From: Clostridiales bacterium
GTDB taxonomy: Bacteria; Bacillota; Clostridia; Oscillospirales; Oscillospiraceae
Length of the DNA stretch: 35,027 nucleotides
Reading direction: 5' to 3'
NCBI GenBank assembly: GCA_019418525.1
Contig: DYBS01000005.1
Span: 1 to 35,027 of the forward strand
Shown here: positions 22,250 to 30,288 of the stretch, piece by piece
How the letters are laid out: every line of letters begins with the position of its first letter
Position numbering within the stretch: position 1 is the stretch's first letter
The notes under the pieces: generated by a model
The model's database searches: none
What the model was told of the DNA's origin: nothing
Seen by the model: only the letters and a program-made list of their open reading frames with translations
Translations under genes and position numbers: made by a program

Positions 22250-23412
22250 ACCTGCTCCCCCTTTCCTTGGGCGGAAGCGCCCTGCGCCAGAGCGTCCTGC
22301 ATGCGCTGGCGGCTGCGGTTGATGAGATAGCTGAAGAAGGCGCCGCAGGCGGCGAAGAGGAGGATCAGGCCGGTGATAAGGGAGCTGATCTCCTGGCGCA
22401 CCCCCACGGTGGAGCTCATGTAGGTGCTGCCCTTGTCGATAACGGTGATGAGGAACGAGGAGAAGATGATGCCAATGGGGTTGGAATTGCCCAGCAGGGA
22501 CACAGCGATGGCATCAAAGCCGGTGGAAATGAGCACGTCCGGCTGGATGGAGCCGTAGTAGCCCAGGTAGTAGGTCACACCGGCCAGACCGGCCAGAGCG
22601 CCGGAGAGAGCCATGGTCACCACCAGGTTGCGCCCCACGTGGATGCCGATGTACTGGGCGGCCTTGGGGTTGGCGCCGATGGCCCGGAACTCAAAGCCAA
22701 GGCGCATCTTCTGGAAGAGGAACTGCACCAGCGCCACGGCGATGAGGGCCAGGATGATGCCCAGGGGGATGTCCATCTTCAGTCCGCCCACCGGAGTGTC
22801 CATCAGAGACAGACGGGCAGAGGCGTTGATGGCCTTGGACTGACGGGACACCGGGTCGGCCAGGAAGTATTTGATGACGAAGCTGGCGGCATAGCGGAAG
22901 ATGTAGTTGAGCATGATGGCCGAGACGACCTCATTGATGTTCCACTTGTACTTCAAAAAGCCGATGAGGCCGGCCACCGCGGCGCCCACCACGATGCCCA
23001 CCACGACCACCAGGGGCTTGGCCACCACAGCGGGCAGATCGGAGTAGCCCACCGTCACGGTGGCGATGAGGCCGGCGAGCAGCATCTGGCCGGACACGCC
23101 GATGTTGAAGAGGCCCGACTTGAAGGCCACCGCCACCGACAGGGAGGCGAAGAGCATGGGGGTCCAGGCGTTGACCAGGCTCATAAAGTCGGTGAGCATG
23201 CTCTTCTTTCCGGCATAGGAGGCCTTGGGCAGCAGTCCGGAGCCCTGCAGGAAGCTGGTGAACGCCACCAGGGGGTTCTTGCCCAGCACCAGGAGCACCA
23301 CCGAACCGGCCAGGAGGCTCAGGACAATGGCAAAGAGGGGAATGGAGATGCGCTGGCGCTTCTCGTCTCCCATCAGGAAGAGGAAGCCCCGCTTGAGCGG
23401 ATTAACCTTCAT
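22246..23412 (-). CDS. BMP-type (nucleoside/simple sugar) ABC transporter permease, first subunit
   Basis: The 388-residue protein is the longer partner of the permease pair (NupP-like). It has about ten hydrophobic segments, the motif FKSGLFNIGVSGQMLLAG and the coupling loop GFEFRAIGANPKAAQYIGI. Its start overlaps the ATPase gene by 11 bases (ATGAAGGTTAA), and its stop overlaps the next permease by 4. Substrates of characterised relatives are purine and pyrimidine nucleosides. Confidence 0.92.
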   Translation of the reverse strand: MKVNPLKRGFLFLMGDEKRQRISIPLFAIVLSLLAGSVVLLVLGKNPLVAFTSFLQGSGLLPKASYAGKKSMLTDFMSLVNAWTPMLFASLSVAVAFKSGLFNIGVSGQMLLAGLIATVTVGYSDLPAVVAKPLVVVVGIVVGAAVAGLIGFLKYKWNINEVVSAIMLNYIFRYAASFVIKYFLADPVSRQSKAINASARLSLMDTPVGGLKMDIPLGIILALIAVALVQFLFQKMRLGFEFRAIGANPKAAQYIGIHVGRNLVVTMALSGALAGLAGVTYYLGYYGSIQPDVLISTGFDAIAVSLLGNSNPIGIIFSSFLITVIDKGSTYMSSTVGVRQEISSLITGLILLFAACGAFFSYLINRSRQRMQDALAQGASAQGKGEQV

Positions 23413-24943
23413 GCTGCTTCACCCCCATCATGAATTGGCCCACCTCGTTGGTGGTCAGGGTGTCTGCCGGCGCGATCTTCAGAAGCTCTCCGTTGTAGAT
23501 GACGCCGATGGTGTCGGCCAGGGCCATAATCTCGTCCAGCTCCAGGGAGATGAGAAGGATGGCGCGGCCCTTGTCCCGCTCGGCCAGGATCTGGCGGTGG
23601 ATGTTCTCAATGGCGCCGATGTCCAGGCCGCGGGTAGGCTGGACGAAGATCATCAGGGGACTGTCCTGGTCAATCTCCCGGGCGATAATAGCCTTCTGCT
23701 GGTTGCCGCCGGACATGGAGCGCACCACCGTGTGGACGCCCTGGCCGCTGCGGATGTCGTAATCACCGATCAGCTCCTCGCCGTAGCGCAGGAAGGCGGA
23801 GCGGTCCAGAATACCCCGGTTGCAGAAGGGGGGACGGTAGTAGTTTTTGAGGCAAAGGTTGTCCGCCAGGTCGAAGTCCAGGATGAGGCCCACGCTCTGC
23901 CGGTCCTCCGGGATGTAGGACACACCGGCTGTCTCCCGTTCACGGACCGTGGCGTGGGTGATGTCCTTGCCGGAGAGGGTAATCGTGCCCTGGTCCACCT
24001 TCATCATGCCGGCGATGGCGTCGGCGATCTCGGTCTGGCCGTTGCCGGACACGCCGGCGATGGCAAAGACCTCGCCCCCCCGCACCGAGAAGGACACGTC
24101 CTTCACCACGGGGAAGTTGTCGGCGTTCTTCACCGTCAGGTGGGAGACGTTCAGTACCTCCTGGCCGAACTTGGCGGGGTTCTTCTCCAGCTTCATCTCC
24201 ACCTCTCTGCCCACCATGAGGTTGGCCATGGTCTGGGTGGAGGTGGTATGCACGTCCAGCACGTCGATGAGGCGGCCCCGGTTCAGGATGGCGCAGCGGT
24301 CGGCCACCTGCTTGATCTCCTCCAGCTTGTGAGTGATGAGGATGATGGTCTTGCCGCCGTCCCGGAGGTTGCGGATAATCTGGAGGAGGAAGTCGATCTC
24401 CTGGGGGGTGAGCACGGCGGTGGGCTCGTCAAAGATGAGGATCTCCGCCTCACGGTAGAGCATTTTCAGGATCTCCACCCGCTGCTGGGTGGAGACATTC
24501 ACGTCCTCGATCTTCTGGGTGGGGTCCACCTCCAGACCGTACCGGGCGGAGAGCTCGGCGATCTTCTTGTTGGAGCCCTTGATGTCCACCACAGGCAGGA
24601 TGCCGCCCAGGCGCACCTTGGGCTCGATGCCCAGGATGATGTTCTCCGCAATGGTGTAGTTCTGCACCAGCTTGAAGTGCTGGTGTACCATGCCGATGTT
24701 CAGGCGGGTGGCGTAGTTGGGGGAGGAGATGTGCTCCTTCTTGCCCCGGACGTAGATCTCGCCCTCGTCCGGCTCGTACATGCCGAAGAGCATGCTCATA
24801 AGGGTGGATTTTCCCGCGCCGTTTTCCCCCAGCAGGACGAAGATCTCGCCCTTCTTGATGCCCAGAGAGATGTCGTCGTTGGCGACGATCCCGGGGAAGC
24901 GCTTGGTGATGTGCCGCATTTCCACGATGTACTCATCCGACAT
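23402..24943 (-). CDS. BMP-type ABC transporter ATP-binding protein with two nucleotide-binding domains
   Basis: This 513-residue protein carries two ABC cassettes in one chain, as in NupO, RbsA and MglA. Domain 1 (about 5-245) has Walker A GENGAGKST, a degenerate signature (VSTQQRVEIL) and Walker B ILIFDEPTA. Domain 2 (about 255-510) has the degraded loop GVSGNGQTE, a good signature MSGGNQQKA and FVQPTRGLD, where Gln replaces the catalytic Glu. Such asymmetry, with one working site, is usual in this class. ATG at 24943 (10 bases after AAGGAG) is taken as start; ATG at 24949 is close and possible. It is separated from the upstream lipoprotein gene by a terminator, so transporter subunits should be made at lower level. 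Confidence 0.92.
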   Translation of the reverse strand: MSDEYIVEMRHITKRFPGIVANDDISLGIKKGEIFVLLGENGAGKSTLMSMLFGMYEPDEGEIYVRGKKEHISSPNYATRLNIGMVHQHFKLVQNYTIAENIILGIEPKVRLGGILPVVDIKGSNKKIAELSARYGLEVDPTQKIEDVNVSTQQRVEILKMLYREAEILIFDEPTAVLTPQEIDFLLQIIRNLRDGGKTIILITHKLEEIKQVADRCAILNRGRLIDVLDVHTTSTQTMANLMVGREVEMKLEKNPAKFGQEVLNVSHLTVKNADNFPVVKDVSFSVRGGEVFAIAGVSGNGQTEIADAIAGMMKVDQGTITLSGKDITHATVRERETAGVSYIPEDRQSVGLILDFDLADNLCLKNYYRPPFCNRGILDRSAFLRYGEELIGDYDIRSGQGVHTVVRSMSGGNQQKAIIAREIDQDSPLMIFVQPTRGLDIGAIENIHRQILAERDKGRAILLISLELDEIMALADTIGVIYNGELLKIAPADTLTTNEVGQFMMGVKQHEG

Positions 24944-25005
24944 CCGCATCACGCTCCTTACTCTGTTTCACAACTGTATCAGATCTCATGGTGTGCTCAT
25001 CCAGG

Positions 25006-25024
25006 GCCGGAGGGGACCTCCGGC
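25006..25024 (-). other. Second hairpin between the lipoprotein and ATPase genes
   Basis: GCCGGAGG and CCTCCGGC form an 8-bp stem with a three-base loop just downstream of the main terminator on the minus strand. It lacks a U-run and may protect the read-through mRNA 5' end. Confidence 0.4.
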
Positions 25025-25043
25025 GCCGGATCGGCACGCGGCC

Positions 25044-25090
25044 AAAAAGGAAGGGGACGCCCTGAAGCGTCTTACAGTGCGTCCCCTTCC
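25044..25090 (-). terminator. Terminator after the BMP lipoprotein gene
   Basis: GGAAGGGGACGC (25049-25060) and its complement (25079-25090) form a 12-bp stem with an 18-base loop, followed on the minus strand by TTTTT (25044-25048). It lies between the lipoprotein gene and the rest of the transporter operon and would allow only partial read-through. Confidence 0.85.
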
Positions 25091-25133
25091 AAATGGCTCC
25101 TATGGATGGATCAAATTCAACTCTTCCGCTGGC

Positions 25134-26297
25134 TTACAGGCCGGGGAAATTGTCCGGGGTGTTGCCGTTGAAGTTGGAGGCGGGCACGATGGTGCCGTCC
25201 TTCACCTTGGGATAGAGCTCATCCAGCACGGAGATGGTGTCGGCGCTCATCTGCTGACGGCCCTCCTCGGAGACATAGCCGGTGGAATCGGTGTCGGCGT
25301 ACAGGGTGTAGTTGCCGCCCTTGAAGCTGCCGTCCACAATGGCGTTGAGCTGGCGCTCCACGTTGATGGCCATGTTCTTCAGCACGGAGGTGAGGATGAT
25401 ATTGGAATCGCCGTTGGCGCCGTCATCGTACTGATCCACGTCGCAGCCGATGACCATGGCGGCGCCGTTGGACTCCTTGGCGGCGGTGAACACGCCGTTG
25501 CCGGAGGCTCCGGCGGCCACGAAGATGATGTCCACGCCCTGCTGGATGAGGGCGTTGCCGATGACCTTGCCGGTGGCCTCATCGGAGAAGTTGCCGGTGT
25601 AGTTGCCGCCCACGTTGGCGCCGGTCACATCGGTGCCGGCGTAGGAGGGCAGCTCCACGACCTCGGCGTTGGCGCCCAGGTTCTTGGTGGCGTAGTTCAC
25701 GCCGGACTCAAAGCCGTACTGATAGTTGACGTTGGAGGGGTAGGCCACGCCGTTGACCACGGCCACCTTGCCGCTCTTGGTCTCCAGAGCGGCGGCCACG
25801 CCGGCGAAGAAGCCGCTCTCCTGCTCGGCGAACTGCATGGCGTAGACGTTCTCCACTTCCACCTCGTTGCCCTCGGCGTCGGTGGGGAAGGAGTCCACCA
25901 GGATGAACTCCTTGTCGGGGTTCTCCTCCGCCACGGTAGCGATGCCGGCGAACTGGAAGCCGGTGCACACCAGCACATCGTAGTCGGCCACGATGTCAGC
26001 CACGGTCTGAGCGGCGGCGGAAGGATCGCCGGTGGGCTCCTGGACGGGAGTCACGGTGTCGATATTGCCGCGGGACTCAATGAAGCTGACGATGCCGTCG
26101 TAGTTGTTCTCGTTGAAGGAGCCGTCATCCACGGTGTTGGGGCTGGTGACGATGGCGATCTTCAGGCCCTCGGCACCGGCCTCGCCGCCGTTGTCGCTGG
26201 GGGCGGCGGACTGGGTGGTCTGACCGCCGGAGCAGGCGGCCAGGCCCAGGGTCATGCTCAGGGACAGACCCAGGGCAAGCAGTTTTTTGACGTTCAT
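25134..26297 (-). CDS. BMP-family substrate-binding lipoprotein of a nucleoside-type ABC importer
   Basis: The 387-residue precursor has a lipoprotein signal with lipobox LAAC (Cys22) and a Gly/Ser/Thr/Gln-rich linker. The mature part belongs to the Bmp/PnrA family (LKIAIVTSPNTVDDGSFNE, YDVLVCTGFQFA, VDSFPTDAEGNEVENVYAMQF-type strand, GADIIF-like VDIIFVAAGASGNGV). Family members bind purine nucleosides or, less often, other small ligands. ATG at 26297 is chosen because AAGGAGG lies 8 bases upstream and the lipoprotein signal begins there. Nearby ATPase, permeases and a purine-themed neighbourhood support nucleoside uptake, but ligand identity is not visible in sequence. Confidence 0.92.
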   Translation of the reverse strand: MNVKKLLALGLSLSMTLGLAACSGGQTTQSAAPSDNGGEAGAEGLKIAIVTSPNTVDDGSFNENNYDGIVSFIESRGNIDTVTPVQEPTGDPSAAAQTVADIVADYDVLVCTGFQFAGIATVAEENPDKEFILVDSFPTDAEGNEVEVENVYAMQFAEQESGFFAGVAAALETKSGKVAVVNGVAYPSNVNYQYGFESGVNYATKNLGANAEVVELPSYAGTDVTGANVGGNYTGNFSDEATGKVIGNALIQQGVDIIFVAAGASGNGVFTAAKESNGAAMVIGCDVDQYDDGANGDSNIILTSVLKNMAINVERQLNAIVDGSFKGGNYTLYADTDSTGYVSEEGRQQMSADTISVLDELYPKVKDGTIVPASNFNGNTPDNFPGL

Positions 26298-26486
26298 TGT
26301 TGTTTCCTCCTTGAATCTGGTTTCAGGGACTGTCCGCGGTCCCATCCACGGACTACTCATAATAATACTACGCTTTGGGGCGGTTGAATAGGCCGGATTT
26401 GACACATGGCCAAAAGATTCTCAAAATTTTGGGCTCGTGTCTCCTAGTATCAGGCTTATTATCCAGTTATAGGTAAGTATTCTGTC
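26298..26486 (-). promoter_or_regulatory. Leader and promoter region of the BMP lipoprotein gene
   Basis: The 189-base gap is AT-rich in its upstream part and contains a perfect 10-base palindrome CAAAATTTTG (26422-26431). Its downstream part can fold as GTCCGTGG with CCGCGGAC (about 26334-26355) or, alternatively, as GGGAC with GTCCC. The two share bases. No known riboswitch core was recognised, and the promoter hexamers are ambiguous. Confidence 0.4.
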
Positions 26487-27560
26487 TTACTTCTCAAACA
26501 GGGCGGCCAGGGACTCGGTGTAGGGCGGGTAGCAGATGCCCTTCTCGGTGACGATGCCGGTAATGAGATTGTGGTCGGTCACGTCGAAGGCGGGGTTATA
26601 GCACTTCACCTCGGGCAGGGCCATGGGCTCCACGTAGAACTTCTCCCGGATCTCCGCCCCGTCCCGCAGCTCGATCTCGATGTCGTCGCCGCTCTTGCAG
26701 TTCAGGTCGATGGTGGAGGTGGGGCCAAGCACATAGAAGGGGATGCCGTAGTGCTTGGCCAGGATGGCCACGCCGCTGGTGCCGATCTTGTTGGCCGCGT
26801 CGCCGTTGGCGGCCACCCGATCACAGCCCACCAGACAGGCCTGCACCCAGCCGTTCTTCATGACGATGGAGGCCATGTTGTCGCAGATGAGGGTGACGTC
26901 GATGCCGCCCTTCTGGAGCTCATAGGAGGTGAGGCGGGCGCCCTGGAGGAGGGGCCGGGTCTCGTCGGCAAAGACCTTGAAGTTCATGCCCTTCTCCTTG
27001 CCCAGGAAGAGGGGACCCAGGGCGGTGCCATAGCGGGAGGTGGCCAGGGGACCGGCGTTGCAGTGGGTGAGGATGCCGTCGCCGTCCTTCAGCAGGGTGA
27101 GTCCGTACTCCGAGATGGCCCGGCACATGGCGATGTCCTCCTGGTGAATGGCCTTGCACTCCGCCTCCAGCAGAGGCAGCAGCTCGTCCATCGACGCGCC
27201 GGGGTGGCCGGTGACCACCCGTTCCATCCGGTTGAGGGCCCAGCTCAGGTTCACCGCGGTGGGCCGGGAGGAGTTCAGATACTCCTTGAGCTCGTGGAAG
27301 CGCTGGGCAAAAGAGTCGTAGTCCTGCTTCTCCATGCGCTTGGAGAGGACGTACATGCAGTAGCCCGCGCAGATACCGATGGCGGGGGCGCCCCGCACCC
27401 GCAGGAGCTGGATGGCCTCGAACATCTCCTCCGGCGTGCGGAGGGTGAGGTATTCCGTGCGGTTGGGCAGTTGGGTCTGGTCGATAATGGTCACGCTCAT
27501 GCCGTCCTCGGCGAGGCGGATGTTGTCGATATGCGTGACCTGCTGGAGCTGGTCGCTCAT
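26487..27560 (-). CDS. mtnA: S-methyl-5-thioribose-1-phosphate isomerase
   Basis: The 357-residue protein matches the eIF2B-related aldose-ketose isomerase MtnA: RGAPAIG (56-62), the catalytic Cys167 in ILTHCNAGPLATS and the catalytic Asp247 in VGCDRVAANGD. It converts methylthioribose-1-phosphate (and 5-deoxyribose-1-phosphate in some organisms) to the ribulose form, in methionine salvage or the DHAP shunt. No mtnK, mtnN/mtnP or aldolase gene lies in the window, so the pathway partner is elsewhere or the substrate differs. AAAGGAG lies 9 bases before the ATG. It follows the DeoR-type regulator by 16 bases, so the two form an operon. The BMP importer is next downstream, which would fit uptake of a (methylthio)nucleoside. 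Confidence 0.92.
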   Translation of the reverse strand: MSDQLQQVTHIDNIRLAEDGMSVTIIDQTQLPNRTEYLTLRTPEEMFEAIQLLRVRGAPAIGICAGYCMYVLSKRMEKQDYDSFAQRFHELKEYLNSSRPTAVNLSWALNRMERVVTGHPGASMDELLPLLEAECKAIHQEDIAMCRAISEYGLTLLKDGDGILTHCNAGPLATSRYGTALGPLFLGKEKGMNFKVFADETRPLLQGARLTSYELQKGGIDVTLICDNMASIVMKNGWVQACLVGCDRVAANGDAANKIGTSGVAILAKHYGIPFYVLGPTSTIDLNCKSGDDIEIELRDGAEIREKFYVEPMALPEVKCYNPAFDVTDHNLITGIVTEKGICYPPYTESLAALFEK

Positions 27561-27576
27561 GGGAATGCACTCCTTT

Positions 27577-28440
27577 CTAGTCGCTTTGGGTCCCGTTTTG
27601 CTGGGGCATGGTCTCCAGGACGCACACCCCCTGTTGCTGAACGTACGCGCGCCAGTCCGGGTCCTCCAGGGTATCGATGACCACGGTCTGGATCTGGCTC
27701 AGGTCGCAGATGCGGAAAAAGTGGCTGTGGTCCAGCTTGCTCTTGTCCGCCACCAGATAGCGCCGGGCGCTGTGGCGGAGCATCCGGCGGCGCAAATGGC
27801 CGATGTCGCTGCTGCCGTCGGTGATGCCGCTGCTGCGGCTGAGGCCCTGGCAGGAGATGAAGGCCAGATCGGCATAGTGCTGCTCCACCATCTCCAGAGC
27901 GATCGGGCCAATAAAACACTGGTTCTTCTGGTCCAGCTCGCCGCCGGTGAGGATCAGCTTTCCCGCCCCGCCGTCGGCATAGAGCCGGGCGATGGGGAGG
28001 GAATTGGTGACCACCGTCACGTCCTCCAGCTCCAACAGCGCCCGGGCGATGGCCAGGCACGTGGTGCTGGCATCCAGAAAGAGGGTGTCCCCCCGGTGGA
28101 CCAGCTGGGCACAGGCCCGGCCGATGGACTCCTTCACCTCGGTGAAGAGCCCCTCCCGGATGGAGGCATACACCTCGTTGCGCACTCCATCCCGGATATA
28201 GGCCCCGCCATAAGTCTTGATGAGCAGGCCCTCCTCCTCCAGGATGGACAGATCCTTGCGGATGGTCTCGCCGGAGACCGAGAAGCGGGCGCACAGGTCC
28301 TTGACCAGCACGCTCTTGTTCTGCCGGACCAGGGCGGCGATCTCCTCCCGGCGCTCGGGGGCCAGCAGTCCCCCGGCCTCCGCTGCGGGGCGGGCCACCG
28401 TCAGACCTCCCGGCGGCATGGCCGCCCGGTTTTTTCCCAT
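27577..28440 (-). CDS. DeoR/GlpR-family transcriptional regulator
   Basis: The 287-residue protein has a DeoR winged helix-turn-helix (about residues 28-85; APERREEIAALVRQN and VSGETIRKDLSILEEEGLL). A C-terminal sugar-phosphate sensor domain follows (about 100-265; DTLFLDASTTCLAIARAL, VVTNSLPIA, LILTGGELDQKNQCFIGP). Such proteins are usually repressors released by a phosphorylated sugar. With mtnA in the same operon, the inducer may be a (deoxy/methylthio)ribose phosphate. The first 27 residues are an unusual Pro/Gly/Ala-rich extension, so the true start could be later; ATG at 28440 has GGGAG 8 bases upstream. A strong extended -10 promoter lies 87 bases upstream. Confidence 0.9.
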   Translation of the reverse strand: MGKNRAAMPPGGLTVARPAAEAGGLLAPERREEIAALVRQNKSVLVKDLCARFSVSGETIRKDLSILEEEGLLIKTYGGAYIRDGVRNEVYASIREGLFTEVKESIGRACAQLVHRGDTLFLDASTTCLAIARALLELEDVTVVTNSLPIARLYADGGAGKLILTGGELDQKNQCFIGPIALEMVEQHYADLAFISCQGLSRSSGITDGSSDIGHLRRRMLRHSARRYLVADKSKLDHSHFFRICDLSQIQTVVIDTLEDPDWRAYVQQQGVCVLETMPQQNGTQSD

Positions 28441-28526
28441 CGCTTCATCTCCCGTGCTCCTTCCGCCGTCCCATTCAATTCCAAGTAAACACAGGCTTAT
28501 TTTCTGTTTTAACTTGTATTTGTCTG

Positions 28527-28555
28527 TATTCTACCATAATAATCAACAAGGCACA
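28527..28555 (-). promoter_or_regulatory. Promoter of the DeoR-mtnA operon
   Basis: On the minus strand TTGTGC (28550-28555) and TAGAAT (28527-28532) are 17 bases apart, with TGG forming an extended -10. Between here and the start codon lies an imperfect inverted repeat (AAGTAAAC ... GTTTTAACTT on the plus strand), a possible DeoR operator. Confidence 0.55.
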
Positions 28556-28602
28556 AGCCATAATCGGATGAAAATCCGCCAAAAAGACGAATAACATCAT
28601 GT

Positions 28603-28626
28603 GGGGCGGCGCAGCAGCGCCGCCCC
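28603..28626 (-). terminator. GC-rich hairpin after the amidohydrolase gene
   Basis: GGGGCGGCGC and its complement form a perfect 10-bp stem with an AGCA loop 12 bases beyond the amidohydrolase stop. No U-run follows directly; a TTTTT run appears 19-24 bases on. It probably marks the 3' end of the operon. Confidence 0.55.
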
Positions 28627-28637
28627 GCGGGTGGAAT

Positions 28638-30272
28638 TCATGGTTCCCGGCGGTAGACCTGCACGCCGCCCACATAGGTGGCGAGCACCCGGGCCTCCCG
28701 GATGGTCTCCGGCGGGATGGTGAAGAGATTCCGATCTAACACCGTAAAGTCGGCCAGCATGCCGGGGCGGATGCGGCCTTTGAGGTGCTCCTCGCCGGAG
28801 GCGTAGGCTCCGCCGGCGGTGTAGGCGTACAGGGCCTGCTCCACGCTCACCGCCTCGCCGGGGAGGAAGGGGCCGTTGCCCTCAAAATCCCGGCGGGTGA
28901 CGGCGCAGTAGATGCCATCCAGGGGCCGGAACTGCTCCACCGGGCAGTCGGTGCCGTAGGCCACCGGGATGCCCAGCCGCTCCATGGTGCCCCAGGCGTA
29001 GGAGCCGTTCAGGCGCTCCTCCCCCAGCCGAGTGGGGGCGATGTGCATATCGCCGTTGATGAACACCGGCTGGACAAAGGCGGTCACCCCCAGGGCCTTC
29101 ATCCGCCGCAGCTGCTCCGCGGTCATCACCTGGCAGTGGACCAGGCCGTGGCGGGGCTGGAACCAGGGGCAGCGCTCCTCCGCCCGCTGGAAGGCGGTGA
29201 GGGCCATCTCGGCTCCCCCGTCCCCGATGGCGTGGATGGCCGCCGGCATGCCGTGGCGGTGGGCGGTCTCCACCAGGGCGTCCAGCTCCTTCTGCTCATA
29301 GATGGGGATGCCCCGGGTGGTGGGGTCGTCGGCGTAGGGCTCCTGCATATAGGCGGTCCGCCCGCCCAGGGAGCCGTCGGCCAAAATCTTCACGGTAGAG
29401 ATGCGGCAGCCCGTCCCCCCGCCGTACTGGGCCATGCCCCGGCGGAAGAACTCGTCCAGGGTTTCGGGCTCGGTGAGGAGGGCCTGCTCCGCCAGGCGGA
29501 GCTTCAGATCCCCCCGCTCGGAGAGGGCCCGCAGCCCGTCCATGAGGGCGTAGGGGGCCTCGTCGGGGGCGTATTTGAAGTCGTCGGTCTGGAGGCTGGT
29601 GAGGCCCTCAGCGAAGAAGTCATACTGGGCCCGCTTCACCTGCTCCAGCAGGTCGGCAAGGCCGATGGAGGGCAGCGCCCCCTTCACGTCGTCCAGCAGG
29701 TTCTCCTTCAGGACGCCGGTGGGCTCCCCGTCCCCGTCCAGCTCCAGGAAGTCGCCGTATTGCCCGGCGCTCTCTTTGGTGAGTTTCAGAAGCTCCAGGC
29801 CTTTCGTATTTACCGCTCCCACGTGGAAGCAGCCCCGCAGGATGAGGATGGGCACCTCCCGGCTCACGGCATCCAGGTCGTGCCGGTTGGGGAAGCGGCG
29901 GCCGTCGGTAAAGAGCTCGTGGTTCCAGCCCTCGCCCATGAGCCAGCGGCCGGAAGTCGGGTCAAAGCCCTCCAGCCCCTTGCGCAGCCGGTCCTGCACC
30001 TCGGTGAGGGAGGTGCAGCCGAAGAGGTCCACCGACAGGCGGGCCTTCACATAGTGAATAAAGTGGAGGTGGGAGTCGTTGAAGCCGGGGAGGACGAATT
30101 TGCCCCCCAGGTCCACCTCCTCCACCTGCTCACCGGCAAAGGCGCGGAGGAAGTCACGGGCCTCAGCCTCCTCGCCCACATAGACGAAGTAGGCTCCGTC
30201 CACCACCGCCGCGTGGGCCAGAGGCCGGACGGGGTCCATGGTGGCAAACACGCCGTTGGTCAGCAGCAGCAC
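28638..30272 (-). CDS. YtcJ-like metal-dependent amidohydrolase
   Basis: The 544-residue protein belongs to the amidohydrolase superfamily subgroup of YtcJ/exoenzyme-regulator-like proteins. Metal-binding His68 and His70 lie in FNDSHLHF. Further motifs are ADGSLGGRTAYMQEPY, HAIGDGGAEMALTAFQRAE and the late acid YGTDCPVEQF. GTG at 30272 is the preferred start because AGGAGG lies 9 bases upstream and family similarity begins there; an extension to 30368 would run through the upstream peptidase gene. It is 16 bases behind the M42 peptidase gene, so probably co-translated. Substrate specificity is unknown; relatives hydrolyse N-acyl or cyclic amides. Confidence 0.9.
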   Translation of the reverse strand: MLLLTNGVFATMDPVRPLAHAAVVDGAYFVYVGEEAEARDFLRAFAGEQVEEVDLGGKFVLPGFNDSHLHFIHYVKARLSVDLFGCTSLTEVQDRLRKGLEGFDPTSGRWLMGEGWNHELFTDGRRFPNRHDLDAVSREVPILILRGCFHVGAVNTKGLELLKLTKESAGQYGDFLELDGDGEPTGVLKENLLDDVKGALPSIGLADLLEQVKRAQYDFFAEGLTSLQTDDFKYAPDEAPYALMDGLRALSERGDLKLRLAEQALLTEPETLDEFFRRGMAQYGGGTGCRISTVKILADGSLGGRTAYMQEPYADDPTTRGIPIYEQKELDALVETAHRHGMPAAIHAIGDGGAEMALTAFQRAEERCPWFQPRHGLVHCQVMTAEQLRRMKALGVTAFVQPVFINGDMHIAPTRLGEERLNGSYAWGTMERLGIPVAYGTDCPVEQFRPLDGIYCAVTRRDFEGNGPFLPGEAVSVEQALYAYTAGGAYASGEEHLKGRIRPGMLADFTVLDRNLFTIPPETIREARVLATYVGGVQVYRREP

Positions 30273-30288
30273 GGTGTGTCTCCTCCTC

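Noticed and set aside
26330..26365. H-type pseudoknot in the leader of the BMP lipoprotein gene
   Set aside because: The loop GGGA can pair with the downstream UCCC, but the crossing loop would be only two bases over an 8-bp stem, too short to be realistic.
28565..28578. Small GAAA-tetraloop hairpin CGGAT/ATCCG as an RNA gene
   Set aside because: The 5-bp stem is isolated, has no promoter or terminator context and is likely chance.
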